This document shows positions 1-10,280 of a DNA stretch of 64,000 nt, piece after piece (positions within the stretch are counted from its first letter, which is position 1; each line of letters opens with the position of its first letter). A model generated the notes under the pieces. It made no database searches and was not told where the DNA came from. It was given only the letters and a program-made list of their open reading frames with translations. A program made the translations under genes and the position numbers. The stretch is from NCBI RefSeq assembly GCF_018139145.2, contig NC_059473.1, positions 65,764,707 through 65,828,706 on the forward strand. The letters are read 5' to 3'. Origin of the DNA: Gymnogyps californianus (taxonomy: Eukaryota; Chordata; Aves; Accipitriformes; Cathartidae).

Positions 1-284
1 TGGTTTCATAAAAGAGCAGACAGTTCACAGGAAACCTGACAATCTGCTCGTTTTACTACACAGGATAAAGCCCTAATTGTTACTTAACTCAGCATTTTCT
101 CAGTTTCAGTTAATGAAACAGCCAAGTTAATTGTTTGCGCATGTGTCGTTCTTTTCGATTTCCAGACTCTTCTGATTTTGACGACTGAAGTAGACCGCTC
201 CAAACATGAAAAGATTTATTTCCTATAAGGCGCATCATAAATTTCCTGGCAGAGCTGGTCTAGAGTTGCTCAAAGTGTTTGTGG

Positions 285-368
285 AATACGACTGCGGTCA
301 CAGGCTCCGGCAGAAAAGTTTTACAGAGGGTGGAGGTGTCAGGAGGGCCTGGAATAAGCTCCCTGGAT
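285..368 (+). repeat. Possible decayed CR1 LINE ORF2 C-terminal scrap
   Basis: Read on the plus strand, this stretch encodes RQKSFTEGGGVRRAWNKLPG. That resembles the RKxFFTxRVxxxWNxLP block near the C-terminus of CR1 ORF2, and the bases resemble the matching CR1 DNA (ttacag.gagggtgg...tggaa.aagct.ccc). No 3' tail or flanking CR1 homology is visible. It is short and diverged, so chance similarity is possible. Confidence 0.3.
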
Positions 369-1550
369 CATCACAGATCGTTTACCACCTGAAACACTGA
401 GCACAAAATATCATCAGCCAGCAAATGCCCCTGAGGAGAATTCACCTCTTCTGAAGTCATTGAGGAGATGCCAGCTCTGAGGAGAAGAGCTGAAAAGTAT
501 TCCTGATTTCTGTAGATGTTCCATACTTACTCAATGGCTCAGTATACTGTTAACTAGCAAGGAAATTCTGACAAGGGTAAAATTTGCTGTTTTTTCCAGA
601 TAGATTTCTACCTTCCCTTTTAGTTCAGAATCAGTTATCTGGAAATAAAGAAGGAAATGCATAAATTTAGCTTCATAGATCTGCATCACCTCAGAGAAAG
701 GAACCAGTGATTGAACTCCATTTGCTCTTTTGCCATCAAAAGGGTGTGACATGGTTGGCCTCCTAAAAAAAAGGCTGTGTAAGAGTGAACAGCACACTTA
801 AAACAAAATGACATTCTGCAGGAAATCTAGTATGATCTTATTCCAAGGCTAAGAAATCAGATAATCTTTGCACAGGTAGTCTTCCAGGTTGTGGAGTGTG
901 ATTTTTGTTGTTGTTGTTATTGCTGGCTTTTAGTCTAATGTAGTTATCACTGATGTTACTTGTTCCTGAAGTGCAGCAAAACTTCTAGTATATGGGAATG
1001 TCTGGTAGGCCAGAAAACCATCTCTAAATAAAAAATGGCTTGATAAAATGTTGTGATAAAAAGCAGATTGAATTTCACACAGATTTGCATAACTAGTAGC
1101 TTTCTCTGTCACACAGAAATAAATGCTGTTTTCTAGATGAGAACTTTGCCTCCACTTTGATACTGAGATTGCATAGAGCTTTGTGTTTGAAAATATATTG
1201 TTCTATTAAAAAATGTGCATTGTCTCAGGAAGGTGAATTATAGAAGGAGAAGACAAATAGGAAGTTTTCCAACTTTTCTTAGTTTTTATGAAAATGCATG
1301 TTAAGTAGAGACCTGGGTCATCCCACAGGTTCTCATCACCTGCCTGTGGGGATTATGTCAGGAGCACGGTTACCTTGTAGTGAATGAAGACAGATGGGCT
1401 TATCCAGAAGATGGCTCCTGGGTGGCCTGAGTCACTTTCTTGAGCCACCTCCTTTCATGCTTTATAGATGTAACCAGTGGCAACCATGCTCCTACCCAAG
1501 GAGTCCCAGCTGGGTGCTAGAAGCCAGAGGGATGACTCCGAGCCACAGGC

Positions 1551-1574
1551 CTGGCTGGCTGGCTGGCTGGCTGG
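1551..1574 (+). repeat. (CTGG)6 tetranucleotide microsatellite
   Basis: Six perfect CTGG units stand in a row, in a locally GC-raised context (about 1390-1600). It is likely to vary in length between individuals. No gene or motif context is evident. Confidence 0.9.
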
Positions 1575-3254
1575 ACAGATGGAGGTTTACAATGACCTGA
1601 CAAAACAGTCAGATTAAGCTGGAAAACATTTGCAGAGGGAAGTGAGGTACCGCAAAGTTTAATACTTGCAAGTCCTGTATGGGTGGGAGGACCTCTACAG
1701 CTCTATAATGTCGTTTACAGCAATATATATTGTCATGAAGTAGATGTCACCTGCTTAACCTGAACAGGACAGCCATGACTCCCTTGCAGACAGCTCTGAG
1801 GAAGGCATAAAGGACTACAGAGCCTAAATCTGAAACTGATTCTGCATTCAACATTTTAGGAATCCTGTTTACCTTGATTATCTGCCCCTGCACAACTTTT
1901 CTTTTGTCTCCCAGGGTGATAAATTTTTTATTCCTTAGATATTTGGAAGAGAAAGAGAGACAATGAAAAAGAGAAATGGATATAAGGCAGAAAGTCTCAG
2001 CATCAGCTAGTATCAGAGTATCGCCAGATGGTCTACGCTGAGGTAGATCATAATTCAGTCTACTGCTCATCCTTTATGCAGCTTCCAGAGACAGATATGA
2101 TAAACTTTTGTAACTTGGACTGTATTTACATAAAGTCGCTCTCACTTTGCTTATTAGCACTGGAATGATATACTCCTTTTTCAGTCAAATTCCATGCTCC
2201 TCCTTCCTGTAAAAACCATTCTTCAGCTCTGTGTGAAATTTCTCCTTGGTAGATCCACTTTCACAGGGGTCAGACTAGAAGGGTACCAGCAAAGCAAATG
2301 TGGGCAGCAGATAGAGATAAGCAGTATGAAAAGGTTTTTTGACATAGCCACAGACTTTCTACTATGGTTATGTTTTGAACTCTGTAAGTCTATTGCTCCC
2401 AAATTCTTAAACTATCATTCACTGAAGCAATGTGGCACACCAAAATTGTTTGTTAGAACAGAGAATAATGCGTTAGCTTAGGTCTTCTGCAGGATTGCAA
2501 TTTGTTCCATTTAGTCCAAGTTAAATTATAAACTTGCTCATACTTTCTACACATTTGCAAAGCATGTTTGCATGTACATTCCTATCTCTTTATAAATAAT
2601 TATGTTCCGTGTGTGATAGAAAATTTCCAGGGAAAGCACCAGGATTATTATTGAAAAAATCTTGGAAAGGATTAAGAATAAATTATTGGATCTGATTTAC
2701 AAATATTTGCTTGTATTTTTATAAGCTCTGTGGAGGCATAAGGAGTATGCTAGGTATGTCTAGTACTGCAAATACAGAGTGCTTTCACTGTATTATTTTT
2801 GCCACTTAGTGGTGAGAGGCGACATTAAAATGATTTAGTAAAATTTAGAAACTTGCAAAATCTCAGTTAATGAGATCTCTGTTCATTATTCTTGGCCCTG
2901 GCTCAGTTTACTATATGATGTGCCTTGTATCATGAGACTATGATCTAAGTAGTGAAGTCACTGGGCATCAATTTCAGTTTGGCCTGATCTCTTGCTTTTT
3001 CAGGAAGATGGACTCTGAATTAATAGATCTTTGTTTAATCTGTTTGCTATCCTAACCTCTACACCTATAGCAGAAGACCTGTGCTCTACCTAACCTAATA
3101 TTCTAATGAGCATTTCCTCTGCAATAGACCCTAGTCTTTTTTTTATGTTTTTGTACTTGCAAACGTAATTATTAATTATTTTTAATAGTGACCGATTTTA
3201 TTTACGGATCCTGCAATAAGACTTACAAAAGCTCTGCCAGCCTTTTCCTTTTCC

Positions 3255-3281
3255 CTTTGAAGTTGTGCCACAACTTCAAAG
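3255..3281. repeat. 27-bp palindrome with 13-bp arms
   Basis: CTTTGAAGTTGTG and its exact reverse complement CACAACTTCAAAG are separated by a single C. The chance of a perfect 13-bp arm pair with a one-base spacer at a given site is very low. It could extrude as a cruciform, be a dimeric protein-binding site, or be the core of a decayed palindromic element. No protein is identified. Confidence 0.85.
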
Positions 3282-4090
3282 AGAGAAGAAAACAGGATTT
3301 TACGCGTTTGGAATAGCTAATACCTCAGCACTGGATCAGCACAGAAGCTTGCGCGGATATCTGAAAAATATGGAGAAAGCCTCTTTCTATGAATATGTAT
3401 TAGATCACTGATCTAGCTATTCATTTCTACTTCTATCAACTGTATTACCTCTATATTTTTTATAACTCTCCTTTTTGAAATTATTCATCCAGTAGGCTTC
3501 TGCAGCAAGAAGTGGGCAAGGATGAAAACAGCCAACTGGGTATTAACCACCATGCTCTACTTCAAAAGATGTCAAGATGGTGCTGTAAATTGCAAAACTT
3601 GTAGGTCCAGCTGCTTTATGAAAGACCAGATCCTCCCAAATATTATTAATTCCGTAATATTTTCACAACACTTTAATTTATTACTAAAGGAAGGAATGTG
3701 ATATTTTACTAGCATTTACTTAAAGCAGCATGATTTTTTTTATGACAACAGCTGGAATATAGTAAGTAACAGCCTTCTATCATGCTTTTCAACAACCCAG
3801 TGCTGGCTTTGCACCAAAGAGTTTTGAAAGTACTCTGTGTATATCATACTTATGTGTCTAGCTTTGGCTCTTCCTTCTATGTTATGCTGCACAGGTTCAA
3901 GAGGAGGTGGGGTATGAAAGCTGACACGGAGACCAAAGGAAGGTGAGCCAGATCCCATGTATAAAATAGATCAGTGTCTCTGGTTAATTTATATCCAGTT
4001 TCTAAGAGGCACAATGGACCTCTCAGTTTTACTCAAACTCAGAGATACTTTTGAGCACAACACCTGTCCTGGGGAGTGGAAGAAAATAGT

Positions 4091-4155
4091 ATGGTATGGT
4101 ATGGTATGGTATGGTATGGTATGGTATGGTATGGTATGGTATGGTATGGTACGGT
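4091..4155 (+). repeat. (ATGGT)12 pentanucleotide array
   Basis: Twelve perfect ATGGT copies run from 4091 to 4150, followed by one ACGGT variant at 4151-4155. The array stays open in one frame, reading repeated WYGMV units, which explains a spurious frame across it. Such perfect arrays are usually polymorphic by replication slippage. Confidence 0.97.
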
Positions 4156-4815
4156 ACAATAGAGTAGTTCTGCCATCCTCTAGGGTTTAAATCCACCATA
4201 GTAAATCTTCTACAGGTTAAATCCTGCTTTCTGTATACTTCATGTCAAACATAACCAGAGCTGGGTATTGAAGATAAATAAATAGCATCAACATGCTTCA
4301 GTGAAAATTTGCTCAACTGAGCATAAGGTAATAGCAGCTTTACTTTAAACCAGCTCCAATTAATCTGCAGTGGTTACACTGAGCAGATGAAAAGTCTCTA
4401 ATGAGGCAGCTAAAAGACACTGCAGGAATATTCTCCAGTACCTCATGAAAACATGTAGAAAACATAGGAATGTGATTTTTTTTCCCTGTTCCTTGCTCTA
4501 GGGAATTAGAAGATGATGTAACAGATGTTTTGATTTCCCCTCCGCCCCAAAAAGCAGGAATTCTTGAAATGGGAGATCAGCAATCAGTTTACCAAAGAGT
4601 GAGAAAATGGACTCCTCTGAATTTTTTTATTTTTTTGTTTATGCTTCCCATGACAGGAAGATGGTAATGCACCTGGCAAATTACCAAGCCAGCTGTCTAC
4701 CCTATGGTGAGTCAGTACATACAGATCTGTATTGCATTGAGTTGCAAGTGTCACTATGCTTGTGCATGGCTCTAGAGCTCTTCTGAGAAAGCAGTAGCCT
4801 TTCAGATAAAATAAT
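4156..4815. other. Non-coding spacer without recognised features
   Basis: AT-rich sequence between the pentanucleotide array and the left arm of the inverted pair. No gene, tail or tandem array is visible. Confidence 0.5.
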
Positions 4816-4819
4816 CTAA

Positions 4820-5132
4820 ACATCACGTGTTTTTTCAAGACATTCTCCAAAGATGGAATGTTTTCGAAACTTGGACTTGTTCTTCTTGCTCTTCTCAGTA
4901 TCCCAGGAAATCATGAGCTGTCCCCAGCAATGACGAATATATACCCATTCAGCCGACAGGAACTCAAAACAGGTCCCTCCCTGAAAAAAACCAAATGAAA
5001 ACACTCATATAAATCTCAGGCAAACCATATCACTGATACAAGGAAACACATCAAGACCTCATGAATATCTTATGAACACCAGAAAAACCACATCAAGCAT
5101 GTGTACATAGCATGAGAGATGTCAGACAAGGG
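4820..5132 (-). repeat. Left arm (copy A) of a diverged ~310-bp inverted repeat pair
   Basis: The reverse complement aligns along its whole length with plus-strand 7460-7766. Anchors occur in the same order and at similar spacing: TTGTCTGAC / TTGGTCTGAC, TTGATGTGG / CTGATGTGG, GTGATATGGTTTGCCTG / CTGATGTGGTCTGTCTG, the shared TTCAGGGAGGGACC, TTTGAGTTCCT, and AGTTTCGAAAAC / AGTGTAGGAAGT. By eye identity is around 60-70 percent with small gaps. I do not recognise the family. It could be an old interspersed repeat, long terminal inverted repeats of a DNA transposon, or an ancient inverted duplication. Confidence 0.65.
4827..4980 (-). other. Candidate internal exon (unidentified) or exon-like part of copy A
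   Basis: On the minus strand a pyrimidine tract and CAG (4981-4983) are followed by an uninterrupted frame starting GGTCFEFLSAEWVYIRHCWG. The open part is about 51 codons and richer in G+C than its surroundings. A possible but weak donor (CAC|GTGATG) follows at 4826-4825, and the frame then meets a stop within three codons. I do not recognise the protein. The inverted copy at 7460-7766 keeps the acceptor and reads GGTEFEFLSS before hitting a stop, so this may be an old repeat rather than a gene. Being open may be chance, since the segment is only 154 bp. Confidence 0.3.
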
Positions 5133-5145
5133 GCAGGGGTGTTTT

Positions 5146-5150
5146 GAGCC
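5146..5150. repeat. 5-bp target-site duplication GAGCC (left)
   Basis: GAGCC immediately precedes the LTR and is repeated exactly at 5753-5757 after it. A 5-bp duplication fits ERVL-type avian LTR integration and shows that this LTR is a complete independent insertion. Confidence 0.9.
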
Positions 5151-5414
5151 TGTCCTGGTTTTGGCTGGGACAGAGTTAACTCTCTTCTTAGTAGCTGGTA
5201 CAGTGCTGTGTTTTGGATTTAGTGTGAGAATGATGTTGATAACACGCTGATGTTTTAGTTGTTGCTAAGTAGCGCTTATCTTAAGCCAAGGACTTTTCAG
5301 TTTCCCATGCTCTGCCAGCAAGCAGGTGTGCAAGAAGCTGGGAGGGAGCAGAGCCGGGGCAGCTGACCCGAACTAGCCAAAGGGATATTCCATACCATGG
5401 AACGTCATGCCCAG

Positions 5415-5422
5415 TATATAAA
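5415..5422 (+). promoter_or_regulatory. LTR TATA box
   Basis: TATATAAA sits in the middle of the solo LTR, about 265 bp from its 5' end, where the U3 promoter is expected. The same octamer is present in the second LTR. Whether it drives transcription today cannot be told from sequence. Confidence 0.7.
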
Positions 5423-5624
5423 CAGGGGGGAGTTGGCCGGGAGGCGCTGATCGCGGCTCGGGAACTAACTGGGCATCGGTCAGCGGGTGGTGAGCAATTG
5501 CATTGTGCATCACTGTTTTTTTTTCTCTACCCCCGCTTCCTTTTTCTGTTATATTCCTTTTCATTACTATTATTATTATTATATTTCATTATTACTATTG
5601 TTAGTATTATATTTTACTTTAGTT

Positions 5625-5630
5625 ATTAAA
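5625..5630 (+). terminator. LTR polyadenylation signal ATTAAA
   Basis: ATTAAA is followed by a short T- and GT-containing stretch (ctgttcttatctc), as expected for R-region polyadenylation in a retroviral LTR. It is conserved in the copy at 41894-41899. Confidence 0.6.
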
Positions 5631-5752
5631 CTGTTCTTATCTCAACCCACGAGTTTTACTTTTTTTCCTTTCCTCCTCCTCACCCCACTGGGAGGGGGGA
5701 GGGGGAAGCGGCTGCGTGGTGCTGAGCTGCTGGCTGGGGTTAAACCACGACA

Positions 5753-5757
5753 GAGCC
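5753..5757. repeat. 5-bp target-site duplication GAGCC (right)
   Basis: An exact match to the five bases at 5146-5150, directly after the LTR terminus. Confidence 0.9.
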
Positions 5758-7459
5758 ACAGTTATATGGTGTCAATGTAGACATCCAGAGCTCAGTAGTG
5801 AAACAGAGAAGTTCGGTCATGCAAAGCATATACTTATGAATCCCTTAAAGCGATGTTTTAAAACTCCCCTTGGTATATTTTTATCTTAATATTTGGAAAA
5901 GCTTTTATTGACTACTGATAAGAAAAGTATGAATTTCCAAGCAAAACACAAGAGAAAGAGTGATTAATTTTTAAACACATTTACTATTGGGAGCTAATTT
6001 AGGAAAGAACTTAAATGGATTACCTACATGCATGCTTGTTATCTGTAAGATAATGTTATCTGTTCTTCAGCTGCTGAGGGATGTCACAGTAAGTTAACAC
6101 CATAAAACCTAGGAAACTCTTGAGACTAGAGTCTAAAGCTCTTTAGTAGAGAAAAGAGGAGTATTAATGTAGCACTAGGGATGATTCCCACTTTAGGGAA
6201 CTGTACCTAACAACGATGCTTTCTGTGCTTATAACACAAATACCATTACCCATCCCTGCCCCACTGGAATCTAATAGGGTGCTAGCAGTCCTAATACCTG
6301 CTATCTAGCAGGATTTGCCTTGGGATCTCTGCCATGATATTCAGGGAAAAGCATAATAACAGTTCATGTGTTGAAATTGCTCCTTCAAATATTGGCTTCT
6401 TGTTTCCTCGTGTGCTATTGTCTGTCCATTTCCTTAGAAGATAAACAGGAGCTGGAACACTCTTTTCACTCTCTATTTGCATTGTGCTTACCACAGGGAC
6501 ACAATGCTCCGGGCAGCTAAACGTTCTTACTATTTTTATTCTTTTTAATTTTTCTTGTTACTTATTAAAACAACTATTATAAAGTAGAAATGGCTGCATT
6601 TTGATTTGTTCCTATACAGAAAAGACTGGAAGACAAATCTTCCGTCTGGTCCATTGACAGAGCCCATATGTCGCTGCCGTGATAGTCCATTATCAATTAG
6701 AGAAATGCCAGCTCTATTTGTTAAAATACTAAAAGGCTCCTCTAATGCAGGACTTCTCATTTTGATTGGTGGCCTAGCAACTCTCTTAGTTTTTCCATTA
6801 AATTGTTTATTCATACACTCTTAGGGATGGCTGGAAAGCTCTTGCTACATGTGTGACTACATTTGCTATCCTCCTCCTCCCATTTAACAAAAATAAAAGC
6901 ATTATAAATGTCATATCAAATATAAACGTTGTTCTACTTCATGAGGAGTTGACCATTAATGTGGGGAAACATAATCATGCAACGCAGTGGGCTTGGTAGG
7001 CTTAAACACGAGCTGAGACCTTGGGAAACCGCTATGCCTGAGTTTGCAAGGTGAGGCGCCCTGGAGGCTGCTTGCTTGACAAAATCAGATACCGTAGGGA
7101 TGGAATAGGGCTGTTTCTGTGCTCCTCAGCACCTGAACAACATTACTTTGACACAGTACTGTGGGATCATATGGGCATTTTGTCAGTGCTGGGCAGGAAC
7201 AATGTGAAGGTGAGAGCAACTGAAGAGCAGGTCATCTGCTTTGCGGTGGGCAAGTGAAGACGGAATCCAGGGCAAGGGCAGCTGGAGCAGGAAGGGAAGG
7301 TGTGGGTGAGGGAGAGAATTGTTCCTTCTCACTGGGCTTAAAATTCCAGCTTGGTTTCAGCAGCCACAGGGATTTACTGCCCTTTCAGTTGGTGGGATGA
7401 AACCCAGTGGGTGTCCTCTGGTGACCCACTTTTGGGTCATGCCCCTATGCTTGTAAGCT
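5758..7459. other. Spacer between the arms of the inverted pair
   Basis: Together with 5133-5150, and leaving out the LTR insertion, about 1.7 kb of DNA separates the two arms. Part of it (6606-6824) has few stops in several frames and looks like a possible conserved non-coding element, listed separately. No transposase or other protein domain is recognisable. Confidence 0.5.
6606..6824. promoter_or_regulatory. Possible conserved non-coding element
   Basis: Stops are sparse on both strands, and the segment has well-mixed composition within AT-rich DNA. It holds homeodomain-type ATCAATTAG near 6692-6700. It also holds an inverted CCAAT box (ATTGG, 6765-6769) next to CCTAGCAAC (6773-6781), which resembles an RFX half-site. 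No gene family is recognised. This is inference from composition only. Confidence 0.25.
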
Positions 7460-7766
7460 GTTGGTCTGACAGATCTCAGCAATAGGAAGTTTATTCTGAT
7501 GTGGTTCTTGAATGGTTTAGGAGATGTTTTGGAGGGAGGTTTGATGTAGGTCATAGAGCACTGATGTGGTCTGTCTGTGTTTTTCCATCTGTTTTTGTTC
7601 AGGGAGGGACCGAGTTTGAGTTCCTTTCATCACATGGCAAGTTCCTCATTGCACAGATTTTTGCATGATCCCCCTGCATTTTAGGAATTTCTAAAAGCCA
7701 GACTTGACAAAGTGTAGGAAGTGTCTGATCCTGAAGAGCTGCTGGAAAAATCTCACCCAAGATTGC
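7460..7766 (+). repeat. Right arm (copy B) of the ~310-bp inverted repeat pair
   Basis: The plus strand is collinear with the reverse complement of 4820-5132 over its full length, sharing TTCAGGGAGGGACC at about 7599-7612. The equivalent reading frame opens GGTEFEFLSS but stops within about 22 codons, so copy B is not coding in that frame. A second open stretch further on (TKCRKCLILKSCWKNLTQD) aligns with KSKFRKHSIFGECLEKTRD of copy A. The family is not recognised. Confidence 0.65.
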
Positions 7767-10206
7767 ATGCCACCACCACCAGCATTGGCACACCAGCGGC
7801 TAGATTTCAGAAGGTGTTGTGTAACCAAACGTTTCCTTGGGTTTTCAGAAATACTTAAGTGTTTGACCTGTTTCAGTATGTTTGAAAGTTCTATTGGTTG
7901 CTTTTCTAGCACCACTGAAGTGAGACTCAGTGCATCGAAGCTAGGACCCTGCTCCATTAGCTTGGAGCAGGCATAGCTGGGCAGCTGGATGCCGGGTGGT
8001 CAGAAGTACCTACCATTTTCTTCTGGAAGAGGCAGACACCCTCTGGAAGCAGACAGGCTTCCTGAACAGGGAACAGGGGGGAGCACTGAAAGGAGGCTGT
8101 GTGGGTCCTCTAAATACCTGCAAATGCATTTGTCTTTCCAGCGACTGAATAAAGAGGATGAGCATCTCGACTCCAATCTCCCCAGACCCTTTTGAAAATC
8201 TGATCTTAGTTCACTACGGGACAATCAAACTTTCTATTTCTTTCAGTCTAAGATTCATTGATCTCTGCAGAAGAAACATTTTTAAAGGATTTTTTTTTAA
8301 TTTTTCCCCTAGTTTTCCCTCTTCTATTTGTGTTCCTGAATGAAAAAACACAGTCCATCCTAAATTAGAAAATTTCACATTAGTGTAAAATACAGCACAA
8401 AAGCCTCTTGTGGTATACTGACAGGAAACCCATTTGTCAGATTCACTTTGGAGATGAAGTCTACAAAATGTTGTGTCCTGTAATAACAAACAGGAGACAA
8501 AAATAAAGTTACAAAGTACAGACAGTAAGCCTTTCTTAACTTTTTGAACAGCAGCTGCTGTCCTCATAGTGTGGCTGTGAAACTGGGAGAGGAGGTAGAT
8601 AGAGTAGTATGTGGTAGCAGAAGAAAGGGATGAAGTAACTAAGATAATTATGATATCTCATTTCCTTGGTGGATGACTCAAGAACTCATGACTCGTACTT
8701 TCCATGATGAACCAAACAGCATGTACTGACTTTTCCTAAAGTTATGTGCAGGCACACACAGCAAAATGATGAGATTCTTGTGTTTGCTTTTTATTTCCAC
8801 TTGTACCTGTGTGTACAATCACATTTCCTACTGTTCCATAGACCACATAATTGACCTATGGCTAACACTGGCTGTGGTAGATCTCCCATAGATTGGCTGG
8901 TAGCAGAGTAAAGACCTGGAGAGGAAAGACAAAAGAACTAATGATAGCTTCCCAGCCAGATCAGTGGTTCAAATGGTAATTCAGCCTCTTTCTTGTAGTA
9001 TATCATTGACATTTCAGTGGCAAGGTAAAATGATTGTACCAAGAAGAAATATTAGCAGATAGGCAGGGACTTTCTTTTCCAAGGTCTGGAGATCTTAAAA
9101 CCATGTTAGAGTTTCGCTACATCTTTGTGTGTTTGGGGATGGAGGGCTGAGCAGGGTAACTGAGGAGTTCTTTGATCTGCATGGATAAAAAGCATCATAT
9201 GCTGTGGCAGTGACAACATATAGCTCAGTGCAGATGGTGTAAATTTAAGACTAACATCATTTCTCTACTGTGCCTTGCCATTTCTCTACTAGAAATGACT
9301 AGGTTCATGCAGCACAATAAATAAATCCTAAATACTGAAATAATCCAAGAAAATCTTGGGCATTCTGGCATGTTTACGCAGAAGGCTTTTGGCCCATTTG
9401 TGGTGTCACCAGTCTTAAAGACCTTGTAGACTTGCAACACAAAAGGAAAAGTTTTAACATGAGAGCCTTGAGGTTTTGCAGGTAGCTACTGTTGTAAACC
9501 ACCAAAGGGACAACGGTTGCTTGCTGAGCCAGAATGAACTGTGCTAAGCTATACTTACCTGGATGTTGTTGTTGTACACTGGCACAATAACACTAAACAG
9601 AAAGCAGTACTCGGAAGCCATTTACCTCGCTGCAGAATCAGTACAATGTGTGACAGGAAAGAATGGCTTGGCAACCAGACTTGAACCATGTTTCAAGAGC
9701 AAAATTGAGACCATCCATGCTTCCAAATGATGACTGTATAGATGCTTTTTTTGAAAACAAAGGATATGTTTTACAAATAATTTTATGCGGATCCCTCTTC
9801 TCTTACGCAAGATGATGTTTAAAATTGAATCTAAAAAAAAAAAAGCATGTTCACAAAAACAACCTAAGAAAAAAGTGTTCTCAATTTTGTTAACCACTAC
9901 TTAGAATGGTCCTTTTCGTGACACACAGTATAATTGCTACTACAGGTAGTAGTACCAAGGTCTTAATTTCACAAACTATTTTTGAGAGAGGTAGGGAACT
10001 AGATTTAACAAAAATTTTTCCTTCCTAACTCAGATGTTTTCTGCATTAGTCTGGGAGAAAAATCCATCAAGGGATGATATATATACAAAGATAGCATTTT
10101 TGATTCAAGAGATGCCTGACCACAAACTGTCATAGGGAGGCAGATTTTTCTGGGAAAATACCTGTATTTTCTTCCTCTGCTTTTACACTTTTCTCTGTTC
10201 ATCTGC
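7767..10206. other. Unique non-coding DNA
   Basis: Only short overlapping frames are present. A 12-base A run lies near 9833-9844. No repeat family, RNA gene or exon can be supported. Confidence 0.5.
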
Positions 10207-10280
10207 ATTGACCACTGTTGGAGAAGGGCACGGGCTATATGGACCTTTGGTCTGACTCATACGTGTGTCCTTATGTTCTG
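10207..10280 (+). repeat. Ancient CR1-type LINE 3' tail
   Basis: The segment follows the remembered amniote CR1/L3-type 3' end closely: a cactgttggaga block, then gggctatatggacc, tttggtctgac, and ccttatgttct. Orientation is plus. Only the extreme 3' end is recognisable, as is usual for 5'-truncated LINE copies. This variant is typical of turtle and archosaur-ancestral CR1 rather than of young avian CR1, so the insertion is old. Confidence 0.8.

Larger units (their letters stand above)
1..4080. other. Unique AT-rich non-coding stretch
   Basis: I see no supportable gene here. The open frames are short, overlap on both strands and lack paired splice signals or recognisable domains. Besides the small repeats listed separately, a T-rich run with short TTG repeats lies near 905-920. 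The stretch is consistent with intergenic or deep intronic vertebrate DNA. Confidence 0.6.
5151..5752 (+). mobile_element. Solo LTR of an avian ERVL-type endogenous retrovirus
   Basis: The 602-bp element starts TGTCCTGGTT and ends ACCACGACA (TG...CA), with a TATA box, a polyadenylation signal and a T-rich and ATT-rich 3' half. It is flanked by GAGCC on both sides. By eye it is about 90 percent identical to the LTR at 41419-42022. From memory it matches an abundant neoavian LTR family (TguLTR5/ERVL2-like); the subfamily is uncertain. No internal gag, pol or env lies beside it, so the provirus was lost by LTR-LTR recombination. Relative to the other copy it carries about 11 extra bases around 5462-5473. 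Confidence 0.93.

Noticed and set aside
3957..4190. 77-codon frame with WYGMV repeats
   Set aside because: It is the translation of the ATGGT microsatellite.
5487..5780. Open frame starting MVSNCIVHH inside the first LTR
   Set aside because: The same start occurs in the second LTR (41744-41977), but the frames diverge within the T-rich and ATT-rich part. It is a by-product of LTR sequence, not a gene.
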